In this document: in pieces, positions 22,751 to 30,121 of the stretch
How positions within the stretch are numbered: the stretch's first letter is position 1
How the letters are laid out: every line of letters starts with the position of its first letter
DNA from: Intrasporangiaceae bacterium
Lineage (GTDB): Bacteria; Actinomycetota; Actinomycetes; Actinomycetales; Dermatophilaceae
Length of the DNA stretch: 30,121 nt
Direction: 5' to 3'
NCBI GenBank assembly: GCA_012518475.1
Contig: JAAYSB010000130.1
Coordinates: forward strand, 1-30,121
Notes under the pieces: generated by a model
The model's database searches: none
The model's input: the letters and a program-made list of their open reading frames with translations, nothing else
What the model was told of the DNA's origin: nothing
Program-made: the position numbers and the translations under genes

Positions 22751-22781
22751 GAGGCCCTCGAACTCATACTTCGAGGGCCTC
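22751..22781 (-). terminator. proA terminator hairpin
   Basis: GAGGCCCTCGAA (22751-22762) and TTCGAGGGCCTC (22770-22781) form a perfect 12-bp stem with a 7-nt loop, 39 nt beyond the proA stop. No T-run follows. Confidence 0.7.
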
Positions 22782-22820
22782 ATCCATTGCGGGAAGGACC
22801 CCGCCCGCAAGACGCGCCGA

Positions 22821-24131
22821 TCAGCCGCGGATCTGGCCGTCGCCCTCGACAACCCACTTGGTCGTCGTCAGCTCCGGCAGCGCCATCGGACCACGGGCGT
22901 GCAACTTCTGGGTGGAGATGCCGATCTCGGCGCCGAAGCCGAACTCACCACCGTCGGTGAACCGCGTGGAGGCGTTGACCATGACCGCCGCGGCGTCCAC
23001 CTCGGCGACGAATCGCCGTGCGGCCGCACGGTCCTCGGTGACGATGGCCTCGGTGTGGCCCGTGCCGAACCGGTCGATGTGCGCGATCGCGTCGTCGAGG
23101 CTGTCGACCACCGCGACGCTCATCTCGAGACCGTGGAACTCCTCGGCGAAGTCGGCATCGGTGGCCTCGCGATAGGGCAGGTCCGAGGACCGCGCCACCG
23201 GACCAACCCGTGGGGCGACGGCCAGTGCAACACCCTTGCTGTGCAGGGCCTCCAGCGCCCGCGGAAGGAACGATCCGGCCAGGTCAGCGTGAACGAGCAG
23301 TGACTCCGCCGCGTTGCAGACGCTCGGGCGCTGGGTCTTGGAGTTGACGACGATGGCCAGGGCCTTGTCCTGGTCGGCGGCCGCGTCGACATAGACGTGG
23401 CAGTTGCCGATCCCCGTCTCGATGACCGGCACCGTCGACTCGGTGACGACGGTCTGGATCAGGTCTGCTCCCCCGCGTGGAATGAGCAGGTCGACCAGCC
23501 CCCGGGCCGTCATGAGAGCGCGCACGGCGTCGTGGCCGCCATCGAGAAGGGAGACAGCGTCCGCCGGCAGCCCCTGCTCCTGAAGTGAAGAGCGCAGCAC
23601 CCGCACGAGCGCGCGGTTCGTGCTCGCTGCGGCGGAGCCGCCCCGGAGGATGACCGCATTGCCGCTCTTGAGTCCGAGGCCGGCTGCGTCCACGGTGACG
23701 TTGGGGCGCGCCTCATAGATCATGCCGACGACACCCATGGGGACCCGCACCTGCCGGATCTGCAGGCCGTTGGCCAGGGTCGAGCCGCGGACGATCTCAC
23801 CGACCGGGTCGGGCAGTGCGGCGACGTCACGCAGGGCCTGGGCGACAGCCGCGACGCGGGCATCATCGAGGCGGAGCCGGTCGAGCAGGCTCTCGGGCAT
23901 GCCGCCCTCACGTCCGCGGACGAGGTCCTCCTCGTTGGCGGCGACGATGTCGGGGGTGGCAGCCTCGACAGCGTCGGCGAGCGAGCGCAGCGCGGAGTCC
24001 TTCTCCGCGCGGGAGAGCAGGGCGAGGACGCGGGAGGCTGCCCGTGCAGCCGTCGCCAGCCGGCGGACCTGGTCGTGGCCCTCGGAGCTGGCGCCGCGGC
24101 GCCCCGCGAGGGTGTCAGCGGAAGTCGTCAT
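22821..24131 (-). CDS. proA: Gamma-glutamyl phosphate reductase
   Basis: ProA reduces gamma-glutamyl phosphate to glutamate semialdehyde, the second step of proline synthesis. The 436-residue protein is an aldehyde-dehydrogenase-fold enzyme with catalytic Cys272 in RPSVCNAAE, the substrate motif VGMIYEARPNVTVDA, LIPRGG and the C-terminal VNASTRFTDGGEFGFGAEIGIST. The frame continues to 24248 but ATG 24131 gives the usual length, and TACGAT lies 6 nt upstream. It is divergent from pdxY and separated from proB by a 2.8-kb insert, unlike the common obgE-proB-proA order. It ends at a strong hairpin. Confidence 0.97.
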   Translation of the reverse strand: MTTSADTLAGRRGASSEGHDQVRRLATAARAASRVLALLSRAEKDSALRSLADAVEAATPDIVAANEEDLVRGREGGMPESLLDRLRLDDARVAAVAQALRDVAALPDPVGEIVRGSTLANGLQIRQVRVPMGVVGMIYEARPNVTVDAAGLGLKSGNAVILRGGSAAASTNRALVRVLRSSLQEQGLPADAVSLLDGGHDAVRALMTARGLVDLLIPRGGADLIQTVVTESTVPVIETGIGNCHVYVDAAADQDKALAIVVNSKTQRPSVCNAAESLLVHADLAGSFLPRALEALHSKGVALAVAPRVGPVARSSDLPYREATDADFAEEFHGLEMSVAVVDSLDDAIAHIDRFGTGHTEAIVTEDRAAARRFVAEVDAAAVMVNASTRFTDGGEFGFGAEIGISTQKLHARGPMALPELTTTKWVVEGDGQIRG

Positions 24132-24137
24132 ACCCTC

Positions 24138-24143
24138 ATCGTA
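24138..24143 (-). promoter_or_regulatory. -10 element for leaderless proA mRNA
   Basis: TACGAT (minus strand) ends 6 nt before the proA ATG at 24131. The intervening GAGGGT is too close to the start to be a good Shine-Dalgarno. Confidence 0.5.
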
Positions 24144-24234
24144 GGGAGGTGAGCCGATCTGCCCAGCGGCTGTCCGCATACCGCTCCGCTGCGATCCATC
24201 CCCGACGGGTGAATGGAGGTGAGAGAATGACCCG

Positions 24235-25092
24235 GTGACATCGACCATCCTGTCCGTCCAGTCCTCCGTCGCCTACGGCCACGTCGGCAACAGCGCGGCC
24301 GTCTTCCCCCTCCAGCGTCTCGGCGTCGAGGTCTGGCCGGTCTACACGGTGCACTTCTCCAACCACACCGGCTACGGTGCGTGGCGCGGTCCGCTCCTGG
24401 CCGCCGAGGACGTACGGGACGTCATCACCGGTATCGAGGAGCGGGGCGCGATGCCCGAGATCGACGCGGTGCTCTCCGGCTATCAGGGCGGCACCCAGAT
24501 CGGCGACGTCATCCTCGACGCAGTGGCTCGGGTCAAGGAGGCCAACCCCGAGGCGATCTATGCGTGCGACCCGGTCATGGGCAACGCCAAGTCTGGCTGC
24601 TTCGTCCACCCGGACATCCCGATCCTCCTGCGCGAGCGGGTGGTCCCGAAGGCCGATCTCATCACCCCGAACCAGTTCGAGCTCGGCTTCCTCACCGAGA
24701 CCGACCCCGCCGACCTCGAGACCACGCTCGCCTCGGTCGACAAGGCCCGCGAGATGGGCCCCTCGACCGTGCTCGTCACCTCGGTGCTGCGCCCGGACCG
24801 TCCGCAGAACACCATCGAGATGCTCGCTGTCCACGGTGACGGCGCGTGGATCGTCCAGACCCCGCACCTGCCGCTCAAGGCCAACGGCTCGGGCGACGTC
24901 ACCGCGGCACTGTTCACGGCCCACCTGCTCGAGACCGGCGATGCCGCCGTCGCGCTCGCCCGGACGGTGTCCAGCGTCTTCGACCTGCTCCAGACCACTC
25001 TCGACTCCGGCCGACGCGAGCTCCAGCTCGTCCAGAGCCAGGAGGCCATCGCCCACCCGCAGATGCAGTTCGAGGTCACCCGGGTCCGCTGA
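24235..25092 (+). CDS. pdxY: Pyridoxal kinase
   Basis: PdxY phosphorylates pyridoxal to PLP in vitamin B6 salvage. The 285-residue ribokinase-fold protein has ILSVQSSVAYGHVGNSAA at the start, FSNHTGYGAW, the substrate/ATP motif CDPVMG (111-116), DLITPNQFELGFLT and the anion-hole GSGD at 218-221 with Asp221 as base. The length matches E. coli PdxY. GTG 24235 begins the conserved TSTILSVQSS start; GAGAAT lies 6 nt upstream, fitting a leaderless mRNA. Divergent from proA with 103 bp between starts. Confidence 0.94.
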   Translation: MTSTILSVQSSVAYGHVGNSAAVFPLQRLGVEVWPVYTVHFSNHTGYGAWRGPLLAAEDVRDVITGIEERGAMPEIDAVLSGYQGGTQIGDVILDAVARVKEANPEAIYACDPVMGNAKSGCFVHPDIPILLRERVVPKADLITPNQFELGFLTETDPADLETTLASVDKAREMGPSTVLVTSVLRPDRPQNTIEMLAVHGDGAWIVQTPHLPLKANGSGDVTAALFTAHLLETGDAAVALARTVSSVFDLLQTTLDSGRRELQLVQSQEAIAHPQMQFEVTRVR

Positions 25093-25099
25093 CGTCCGC

Positions 25100-25113
25100 G
25101 CAATCTCGATTGC
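25100..25113. promoter_or_regulatory. Palindrome upstream of P-loop gene
   Basis: GCAATC-TC-GATTGC is a perfect 6+2+6 palindrome. It overlaps TTGCAG (25110-25115), a possible -35 for the CACCGT -10 at 25134-25139 (18-bp spacer), so it could be an operator. The factor is unknown. Confidence 0.4.
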
Positions 25114-25146
25114 AGTCGGGCGGGGCCGGCTGGCACCGTGGGGAAC

Positions 25147-25749
25147 ATGCAGCTCGTCGTGATCTTCGGGCCACCGGCCGTCGGCAAGATGACGGTCGGT
25201 CGGGCCCTCGCGGGCCGCAGCGGGTTCCGGCTGTTTCACAACCATGCCCTCATCGAGCCTCTCCTCGAGGTCTTCGACTACGGGACGCCCCCGTTCAACC
25301 GGCTCCTGGAGTCCACCCGTCAACGCGTCGTGGAGGAGGCGGCCCAGGTAGGCCAGGACCTCATCCTCACGTATGTCTGGGGACTGGAGTCCCAGGCCGA
25401 TGCCGACGAGCTGACCCGCCAGATCACGGCCTATGTCGACCGCGGCGCCACGGTCAGCTTCGTGGAGCTCACCGCCGATCTCGACAGCCGCCTCGCGCGC
25501 AATCGGACCCCGCTCCGCCTCGCGGAGAAGCGCTCCAAGCGTGACATCGAGTGGTCCGACGCCAATGTCCGTGAGATGGAGCGATTCGTCATGAACACGC
25601 AGGACCGCTCGCGTGGCACCGACCTGCCCGGGCTGGCCCTCCTGCAGGCTCACCGTCATCTGCACATCGACAACACCGAGCTGTCCGCTGACGAGACCGC
25701 AGAGCTGATTCTCCGCTGGCTGGGCGGAGACGACGGGCCTGACGCATGA
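25147..25749 (+). CDS. P-loop NTPase, possibly a small-molecule kinase
   Basis: The 200-residue protein has a Walker A GPPAVGKMT at residues 8-16 and a nucleoside/shikimate kinase-like layout: FHNHALIEPLLEVF after the P-loop, DLILTYVWGLES as second strand, then an arginine-rich lid-like part (DLDSRLARNRTPLRLAEKRSKRD). Such proteins are usually annotated AAA-family ATPase; the substrate is unknown. ATG 25147 is preferred over GTG 25138 because it starts the first beta strand directly and CACCGT lies 7 nt upstream. Its stop overlaps the next start (ATGA), so the two are coupled. Confidence 0.75.
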   Translation: MQLVVIFGPPAVGKMTVGRALAGRSGFRLFHNHALIEPLLEVFDYGTPPFNRLLESTRQRVVEEAAQVGQDLILTYVWGLESQADADELTRQITAYVDRGATVSFVELTADLDSRLARNRTPLRLAEKRSKRDIEWSDANVREMERFVMNTQDRSRGTDLPGLALLQAHRHLHIDNTELSADETAELILRWLGGDDGPDA

Positions 25750-26024
25750 CGACCGTCTACCGAGTCTTCCCCGACTACTCCGCCGACCCCGTGTGGGCGG
25801 TCGACGGCATGGTCGATCTGGACGAGCTGCCCATCACCGATGACCTGCGCGACCGCCTGCGCGCCTGGAACGCCGAGTGGGAGGAGCTCGTCGGCGTGCG
25901 CACCGGGCGCTTCCGCATCATCGACAAGGACGGACACCGCCGCTGGAAGCAGTCAGGTCGCTATCTCGCCCGCAACCTGGAGCGAGAGCTGGGGCCGGGT
26001 GTGGAGATCCAGTACCAGCCCTGA
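25746..26024 (+). CDS. Conserved hypothetical protein
   Basis: The 92-residue protein is soluble and acidic in its first half (TTVYRVFPDYSADPVWAVDG, LPITDDLRDRLRAWNAEWEELVG) and basic later (DKDGHRRWKQSGRYLARNLERELG). It starts inside the stop of the P-loop gene (ATGA overlap), so they form an operon. I believe it is a widespread actinobacterial hypothetical; no function can be read. It is convergent with the nucleotidyltransferase gene, 28 bp apart. Confidence 0.7.
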   Translation: MTTVYRVFPDYSADPVWAVDGMVDLDELPITDDLRDRLRAWNAEWEELVGVRTGRFRIIDKDGHRRWKQSGRYLARNLERELGPGVEIQYQP

Positions 26025-26052
26025 GACTCGCGGGACGTTCAGCTCCCCGCGC

Positions 26053-26643
26053 TCACGCCTCCGCGAGGAATTCCTCACCAAGCGCAACGACATCGCGATC
26101 GCGATGGAAGCCGCGAGCAACGACAAGGGAGGCCAGGCGCCGTACCTCGTCCGCCTCACCCGGCCGGAGCACCGGGCGCAGGGACCGCAGGTCCATGGCG
26201 TCCTGTGGCCTGTTCACATCGTCCCGGGCCAGGAGCTTCAGCACCACGAGGTGCGGGGTACGTGCCACGGGAATCGTCAGGTCTGGGAGGACCTTGAGGG
26301 CTTCTGCTGCGGCGACCACCTCGTCCTCGATGCCCGATGAGGCGAACAGGAGGTCCACCAGAACACCACCGATGACGGGTGAGTGGAGACGAAGGGTTGC
26401 CAGCCGGCCGGTCCGCTCGTGCTCGACGACCGCGTTCACGACATAGCCTCGTTGAACCAGCGCAGCGGCAAGGGCTTCCGCGCCTGCGTCATCCTCGACC
26501 AGGGCGCAGACGTCGACGTCCCTGGTGAAGCGAGGCTCTGCCCGAGCAGACACGGCAAACCCACCGATGAGAGCCCACCGAGCATCAAGATCGGAGAGGT
26601 CCGCGGCCAGCCTGCGCAGCGACTCGCTCAGCGCCGTCGTCAT
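26053..26643 (-). CDS. MenT/AbiEii-like nucleotidyltransferase (putative toxin)
   Basis: The 196-residue protein has a nucleotidyltransferase core: WALIGGFAVSARAEPRFTRD with Gly27-Gly28 and the metal pair Asp42 and Asp44 (RDVDV), a third acidic strand VLVDLLF, and the C-terminal HLVVLKLLARDDVNRPQDAMDL with Lys136 and Asp148/151. This is the layout of MenT/AbiEii toxins; mycobacterial MenTs block translation by adding nucleotides to tRNA 3' ends. Length and the coupled small upstream gene resemble the MenA1-MenT1 pair (Rv0078B-Rv0078A). The ATG overlaps the antitoxin stop (ATGA). Toxicity is inferred; it could also be a housekeeping-like nucleotidyltransferase. Confidence 0.78.
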   Translation of the reverse strand: MTTALSESLRRLAADLSDLDARWALIGGFAVSARAEPRFTRDVDVCALVEDDAGAEALAAALVQRGYVVNAVVEHERTGRLATLRLHSPVIGGVLVDLLFASSGIEDEVVAAAEALKVLPDLTIPVARTPHLVVLKLLARDDVNRPQDAMDLRSLRPVLRPGEADEVRRLASLVVARGFHRDRDVVALGEEFLAEA

Positions 26644-26861
26644 CGCGACCCGGACGGGATGACCCGGTCAGATCGTGGTCCCGGGTAGTCACCGAACGGA
26701 GCATCAGGGCGGTCCGCCCGCCAACGAGCGATCGCGGCCTGCACATCAGCGTCAGTCCAGTCGGGATGCTCCCTGCATAGACGGGCTCTCACCATCTGCT
26801 CCCCCAGGTCAGCCATCTCCAGGGCGATCCGAAGACGCTCCTCGGGGGTGCTGACTGACAT
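26640..26861 (-). CDS. Putative antitoxin partner of MenT-like protein
   Basis: The 73-residue protein is helical and charged: SVSTPEERLRIALEMADLGE, MVRARLCREHPDWTDADV and AAIARWRADRPDAPFGDYPG. This resembles the short MenA1-type antitoxins upstream of MenT1, recalled rather than searched. ATG 26861 is chosen from the TACGCT 7 nt upstream and because the earlier frame is low in family-like sequence. It is translationally coupled to the toxin gene by ATGA, giving antitoxin-first order. Confidence 0.72.
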   Translation of the reverse strand: MSVSTPEERLRIALEMADLGEQMVRARLCREHPDWTDADVQAAIARWRADRPDAPFGDYPGPRSDRVIPSGSR

Positions 26862-26868
26862 GCCGACC

Positions 26869-26874
26869 AGCGTA
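26869..26874 (-). promoter_or_regulatory. -10 element for toxin-antitoxin pair
   Basis: TACGCT (minus strand) ends 7 nt before the antitoxin ATG at 26861. I see no clear autoregulatory dyad beside it. Confidence 0.5.
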
Positions 26875-26919
26875 CGCGAGGCACGACGGAACGCTTGGGA
26901 CCGAATCGGCGCGGCAATG

Positions 26920-26954
26920 GCCACCTCCAGCCCTGCCTGCGGGTTGGAGGTGGC
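26920..26954 (-). terminator. proB terminator hairpin
   Basis: Bases 26920-26933 and 26941-26954 form a 14-bp stem with one G-U pair and a 7-nt loop, only 4 nt after the proB stop codon. It has no T-run. It separates proB from the toxin-antitoxin promoter. Confidence 0.7.
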
Positions 26955-26958
26955 TACG

Positions 26959-28092
26959 TCAGAGGACGACCAGGTCGTCGCGGTGGACGACCTCCCGCTC
27001 GTAGTGCGGCCCGAGCTCACGGGCCAGCTCGCGGGTGGAGCGACCGAGGAGGCGCGGTAGCTCCGTGGAGCTGAAGTTCACCAGGCCGCGGGCCACGATC
27101 TGCCCGGAGATCGTCACGAGGTCGACGGGATCCCCCTCGGCGAACCGGCCGCAGACCTCCGTGATCCCGGCAGGCAGGAGCGACTTCTTGCGCTCGGTGA
27201 CCGCAGCGACCGCGCCATCGTCGAGGACGAGCTGTCCGCGGGCGGTTGTGGCGTGCGCGAGCCACCGCTTCCTGGAGGCGTGCGTGGCAGCAGAGGGCGC
27301 GAAGGCGGTCCCGACGTGGTGACCCGAGAGCGCGCGCTTGGCGTCCTGGAGCCGGGTGAGAACGGTGGGGACGCCGGCCGCACCGGCGATGCCGGCGGCC
27401 TCGACCTTGGTCACCATGCCGCCGGACCCGACCGCGGAGCCGGTGCCGCCTATGTCGATGGCGGCCAGCTCCTGGGGTGAGCCGACGAAGCGCACCCGCT
27501 GGGCACCCGGCTCCGACGGCGGACCGTCATAGAGGCCGTCGACGTCGGTGAGGAGCACGAGCCCGTCCGCGCCGACGAGATCGGCGACGAGGGCCGCGAG
27601 ACGGTCGTTGTCGCCGAACTTGATCTCGTGGGTGGCGACCGTGTCGTTCTCGTTGACGATGGGGACGATGCCCAGCTCGAGGAGACGCTCGAGCGTGCGC
27701 CGAGCATTGATGTAGTGCGTCCGCCGGGTCACATCATCCGCGGTGAGGAGGACCTGACCGACGGTGAGGTCGTGGGTGGCGAAGCGCTGCTGGTAGGCGG
27801 CGACGAGCGCCCCCTGGCCGACAGAGGCGGCGGCCTGCTGGGTTGCGAGGTCCCTGGGCCTGCGGATGAGACCCAGCGGCCCCATCCCGGCAGCGATCGC
27901 ACCGGAGGAGACGAGCACGACCTGCTGACCCGCCAGCCGGCGAGCGGCGAGCACGTCGACGAGCGCACTGAGCGCCTCGGGGTCGAGCTGCCCACCGGCC
28001 ACAGAGGTCAGGGACGAGGAACCGACCTTGACGACGATCCGGTGTCCGGCCGCCACGGCTCCGCGGACCTCGGCCTCGAGCTCACTCGTCAT
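26959..28092 (-). CDS. proB: Glutamate 5-kinase
   Basis: ProB phosphorylates glutamate, the first and feedback-controlled step of proline synthesis. The 377-residue protein has an amino-acid kinase domain (IVVKVGSSSLT near 19-29, VLVSSGAIAAGM, PIVNENDTVAT, FGDNDRLAALVA, LLTDVDGLYD, GTGGMVTK-like GSGGMVTKVEAA) and a C-terminal PUA domain (about 280-370, RKRWLAHAT, DDGAVAAV). ATG 28092 overlaps the end of obgE by 11 nt, so it is coupled to obgE. The longer frame to 28146 is rejected as it lies wholly inside obgE. proA is not adjacent. Confidence 0.97.
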   Translation of the reverse strand: MTSELEAEVRGAVAAGHRIVVKVGSSSLTSVAGGQLDPEALSALVDVLAARRLAGQQVVLVSSGAIAAGMGPLGLIRRPRDLATQQAAASVGQGALVAAYQQRFATHDLTVGQVLLTADDVTRRTHYINARRTLERLLELGIVPIVNENDTVATHEIKFGDNDRLAALVADLVGADGLVLLTDVDGLYDGPPSEPGAQRVRFVGSPQELAAIDIGGTGSAVGSGGMVTKVEAAGIAGAAGVPTVLTRLQDAKRALSGHHVGTAFAPSAATHASRKRWLAHATTARGQLVLDDGAVAAVTERKKSLLPAGITEVCGRFAEGDPVDLVTISGQIVARGLVNFSSTELPRLLGRSTRELARELGPHYEREVVHRDDLVVL

Positions 28093-29596
28093 CGACGTCC
28101 GCCCAGTGCCCGGCGCGGCGCTCGGCGGCGAGCTCGTCGCGGGCAACGGTCTGAGCGTCCTTGCGGGAGTGGAACTCCTCGCGCTTCTCCGCCCGGGTCT
28201 TGCGGCCGAAGTCCTCGAGGCGCAGGTCCGTGCCGCGCGGTCCGGTGAGGTGCTCGGCGCCGCTCATCATCGTCGGCTCCCAGTCGAAGACCACGGAGTT
28301 CTCCGCCGGACCGATGAGCACGGTCGAGCCGGCGACCGCCCCGGCCTTGAACAACGCGTCCTCGACACCGAGGCGCTGGAGCCGGTCGGCGAGGTAGCCG
28401 ACGGCCTCGTCGTTGCTGAAGTCGGTCTGTCGTACCCAACGGGTGGGCCGCTCACCGACGATCCGGAAGACCTCGCCGTCGGCGGTGTTCTCGCGCACGA
28501 CTGTGAAGCCACTGTCGTCGACCGCGGTAGGTCGCAGCACGATCCGCTCGGGCACGACCTCGCCGATCTCCTCACGGGCCTCCGCGACGTGCCGGGCAAG
28601 GGAGAAGGTCAGCTCTTTGAGCCCGGTCCGGGCCACCGCGGAGACGATGTGCACCTCCAGCCCTCGTGCCTCGAGGTCGGGACGCACCATCTCGGCGAGC
28701 TCCCGGGCATCCGGGACGTCTGCTTTGTTGAGCACGACGATCCGCGTCCGCTCGGACAGCGGTTTGCCGCCGAGGGAGTCGTCGGGCACATAGGCGGCCA
28801 GCTCGGCCTCGATGACGTCGAGGTCGGTCATGGGGTCGCGCCCCGGCTCGAGGGTCGCGCAGTCGATGACGTGGACGAGCACCGAGCAGCGCTCGACGTG
28901 GCGGAGGAACTCCAGGCCCAGGCCCTTGCCCATCGAGGCGCCGGGGATGAGACCGGGCACGTCGGCGACGGTGAACCGCTCAGAGCCGGCCGTGACGACC
29001 CCGAGGTTCGGGATGAGCGTCGTGAAGGGATAGTCGGCGATCTTCGGCTTGGCAGCGGACAGCACCGAGACCAGGGACGATTTGCCGGCACTGGGGAACC
29101 CGATGAGCGCCACGTCGGCGAGGGACTTGAGCTCGAGGATGATGTCGAGCTGGTCCCCCGGCTCACCGAGCAGGGCGAAGCCGGGGGCCTTGCGACGGGG
29201 CGAGGCGAGCGCCTTGTTCCCCAGCCCGCCGCGACCCCCGCGGGCTGCGACGAAGGTCTGCCCTGGCGCGACGAGGTCCGCGAGCACCTCTCCGGACCGG
29301 TCCTTGACGACGGTCCCGGCGGGCACGGGCAGCACGAGGTCGGCGCCGTCGGCCCCGTTGCGCTCGTCGCCGGCTCCCGGCGCTCCGTTCTGAGCCTTGC
29401 GGTGCGGACTGTGGTGGTAGTCGAGGAGCGTCGTGGACTGCGGGTCCGTCTCGAGGATGACCGAGCCGCCGCGCCCGCCGTTGCCTCCGTCGGGGCCACC
29501 GAGAGGCTTGAACTTCTCACGCTTGACCGAGGCGACACCGTTGCCGCCGTTGCCGGCGGAGACGTGCAGCGTCACCCGGTCGACGAAGGTGGCCAT
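28082..29596 (-). CDS. obgE: GTPase ObgE/CgtA
   Basis: ObgE is a ribosome-associated GTPase needed for 50S assembly and stress signalling. The 504-residue protein has the glycine-rich Obg domain (about 3-158), G1 GFPSAGKS at 166-173, G2 threonines near 192, G3 DVPG at 212-215, G4 NKAD at 290-293, and a C-terminal OCT domain (about 345-425) followed by a charged actinobacterial tail. ATG 29596 begins the conserved MATFVDRV and has an AGGAG site 8 nt upstream, so the extra 21 residues of the longer frame are rejected. It follows rpmA after 259 bp and is coupled to proB. Confidence 0.98.
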   Translation of the reverse strand: MATFVDRVTLHVSAGNGGNGVASVKREKFKPLGGPDGGNGGRGGSVILETDPQSTTLLDYHHSPHRKAQNGAPGAGDERNGADGADLVLPVPAGTVVKDRSGEVLADLVAPGQTFVAARGGRGGLGNKALASPRRKAPGFALLGEPGDQLDIILELKSLADVALIGFPSAGKSSLVSVLSAAKPKIADYPFTTLIPNLGVVTAGSERFTVADVPGLIPGASMGKGLGLEFLRHVERCSVLVHVIDCATLEPGRDPMTDLDVIEAELAAYVPDDSLGGKPLSERTRIVVLNKADVPDARELAEMVRPDLEARGLEVHIVSAVARTGLKELTFSLARHVAEAREEIGEVVPERIVLRPTAVDDSGFTVVRENTADGEVFRIVGERPTRWVRQTDFSNDEAVGYLADRLQRLGVEDALFKAGAVAGSTVLIGPAENSVVFDWEPTMMSGAEHLTGPRGTDLRLEDFGRKTRAEKREEFHSRKDAQTVARDELAAERRAGHWADVDDE

Positions 29597-29775
29597 GGGT
29601 CTGCTCCTGACGGATTGGTAGGACTTCAGGGTATCGAGCGAGATGTCTTGTGGACGCACCGCGGGGCGCGATCACGGATGGTCATGTGGTGGCCCGGAGG
29701 GCTGGAGAGCACCTCGTCTCGATCCGCCGACGTGGCGGGCCGGCTGTGGCGTGCCTTGCGGGATCGGTGGGACGC

Positions 29776-29811
29776 GCGAGGGGCGGGCCTACAGGTAGGC
29801 CCGCCCCTCGC
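29776..29811 (-). terminator. 17-bp perfect hairpin between rpmA and obgE
   Basis: Bases 29776-29792 and 29795-29811 are exact inverted copies with a 2-bp spacer, 44 nt downstream of the rpmA stop. It probably ends or attenuates the ribosomal-protein transcript before obgE. No T-run. Confidence 0.7.
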
Positions 29812-29855
29812 ATACCTCCTCAGCAGTCAGGACCGCGGGAGGTGAGTGGAAAGCG

Positions 29856-30116
29856 TCAGCTGGCGTCGACCGGGACGATGTTGACGGTCTTGCGACCGCG
29901 CTTGGTCCCGAACTCGACCGAGCCGGCGACGAGAGCGAACAGCGTGTCGTCGCCACCGCGACCGACGCCGTTGCCCGGGTGGAACTTCGTGCCGCGCTGG
30001 CGGACGAGGATCTCACCGGCGTTGACGACCTGGCCGCCGTAGCGCTTGACGCCGAGGAACTGAGCGTTGCTGTCACGACCGTTGCGGGTCGAGGACGCAC
30101 CCTTCTTGTGTGCCAT
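29856..30116 (-). CDS. rpmA: 50S ribosomal protein bL27
   Basis: bL27 lies near the peptidyl-transferase centre of the large subunit. The complete 86-residue protein starts MAHKKGASSTRNGRDSNAQF and contains GVKRYGGQVVNAGEILVRQRG and FHPGNGVGRGGDDTLFAL, all invariant family stretches. There is no N-terminal cleavable extension. The ATG is at 30116, 5 nt from the window edge, so its ribosome site and the expected upstream rplU are outside. It is followed by a strong hairpin and obgE. Confidence 0.98.
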   Translation of the reverse strand: MAHKKGASSTRNGRDSNAQFLGVKRYGGQVVNAGEILVRQRGTKFHPGNGVGRGGDDTLFALVAGSVEFGTKRGRKTVNIVPVDAS

Positions 30117-30121
30117 GTCTA

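Noticed and set aside
22325..22960. 211-codon plus-strand frame in the proA-nadD gap
   Set aside because: The sequence is Arg/Pro/Ser-rich without a domain, lacks a ribosome site and runs into the antisense of proA.
24136..25665. 509-codon minus-strand open frame across pdxY
   Set aside because: It is antisense to pdxY and the P-loop gene, both with clear motifs.
28028..29845. 605-codon plus-strand open frame
   Set aside because: It is antisense to obgE, which has every expected GTPase motif.

Overview
The window is about 30 kb of very GC-rich, gene-dense chromosome from an actinobacterium. Evidence: a nrdJ-nrdR-LysM-lexA block like that of mycobacteria, CGAAC-type LexA operators, an rpmA-obgE-proB / proA-nadD-rsfS backbone, GTGA/ATGA stop-start overlaps, and many start codons preceded at 6-8 nt by an actinobacterial -10 hexamer. 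Protein style suggests Micrococcales, perhaps the Intrasporangiaceae/Dermatophilaceae; this is inference. No phage, IS, integrase or CRISPR array is visible.

Layout. (1) 1-3.84 kb, dNTP supply and SOS: nrdJ (partial, runs off the left edge), nrdR, a LysM membrane protein of the ChiZ/YneA type, and divergent lexA. Intergenic DNA here carries tandem NrdR boxes, DnaA boxes and an array of LexA sites. (2) 3.87-11.65 kb, mostly single genes in alternating directions: DUF4259 protein, SAM methyltransferase, 1-Cys peroxiredoxin, sirtuin, CaCA cation exchanger, AspT/YidE-type transporter, LysR regulator, acyl-CoA dehydrogenase. (3) 11.7-20.25 kb, all minus strand: comEA-comEC, leuS with a leucine-codon leader peptide and terminator, a hydrolase/YhhN pair, a pyrimidine-dimer glycosylase-like gene and tRNA-Ala(GGC). 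(4) 20.3-30.1 kb: histidine phosphatase, rsfS, nadD, a small membrane protein, a 518-bp gene-free stretch with clustered DnaA-box-like sites, proA, then pdxY plus two little-known plus-strand genes and a MenAT-like toxin-antitoxin pair lying between proA and proB, then obgE and rpmA.

How it works together: NrdR and possibly DnaA adjust the B12-dependent ribonucleotide reductase; LexA controls itself and the LysM division inhibitor; proB and proA make proline but are separated by an accessory insert; nadD-rsfS-phosphatase and rpmA-obgE-proB are housekeeping operons. The most interesting item is the leuS leader: a predicted leaderless 11-residue peptide with four consecutive Leu codons, a hairpin starting at those codons and a U-tailed terminator before leuS, which looks like ribosome-mediated attenuation of a tRNA synthetase gene.
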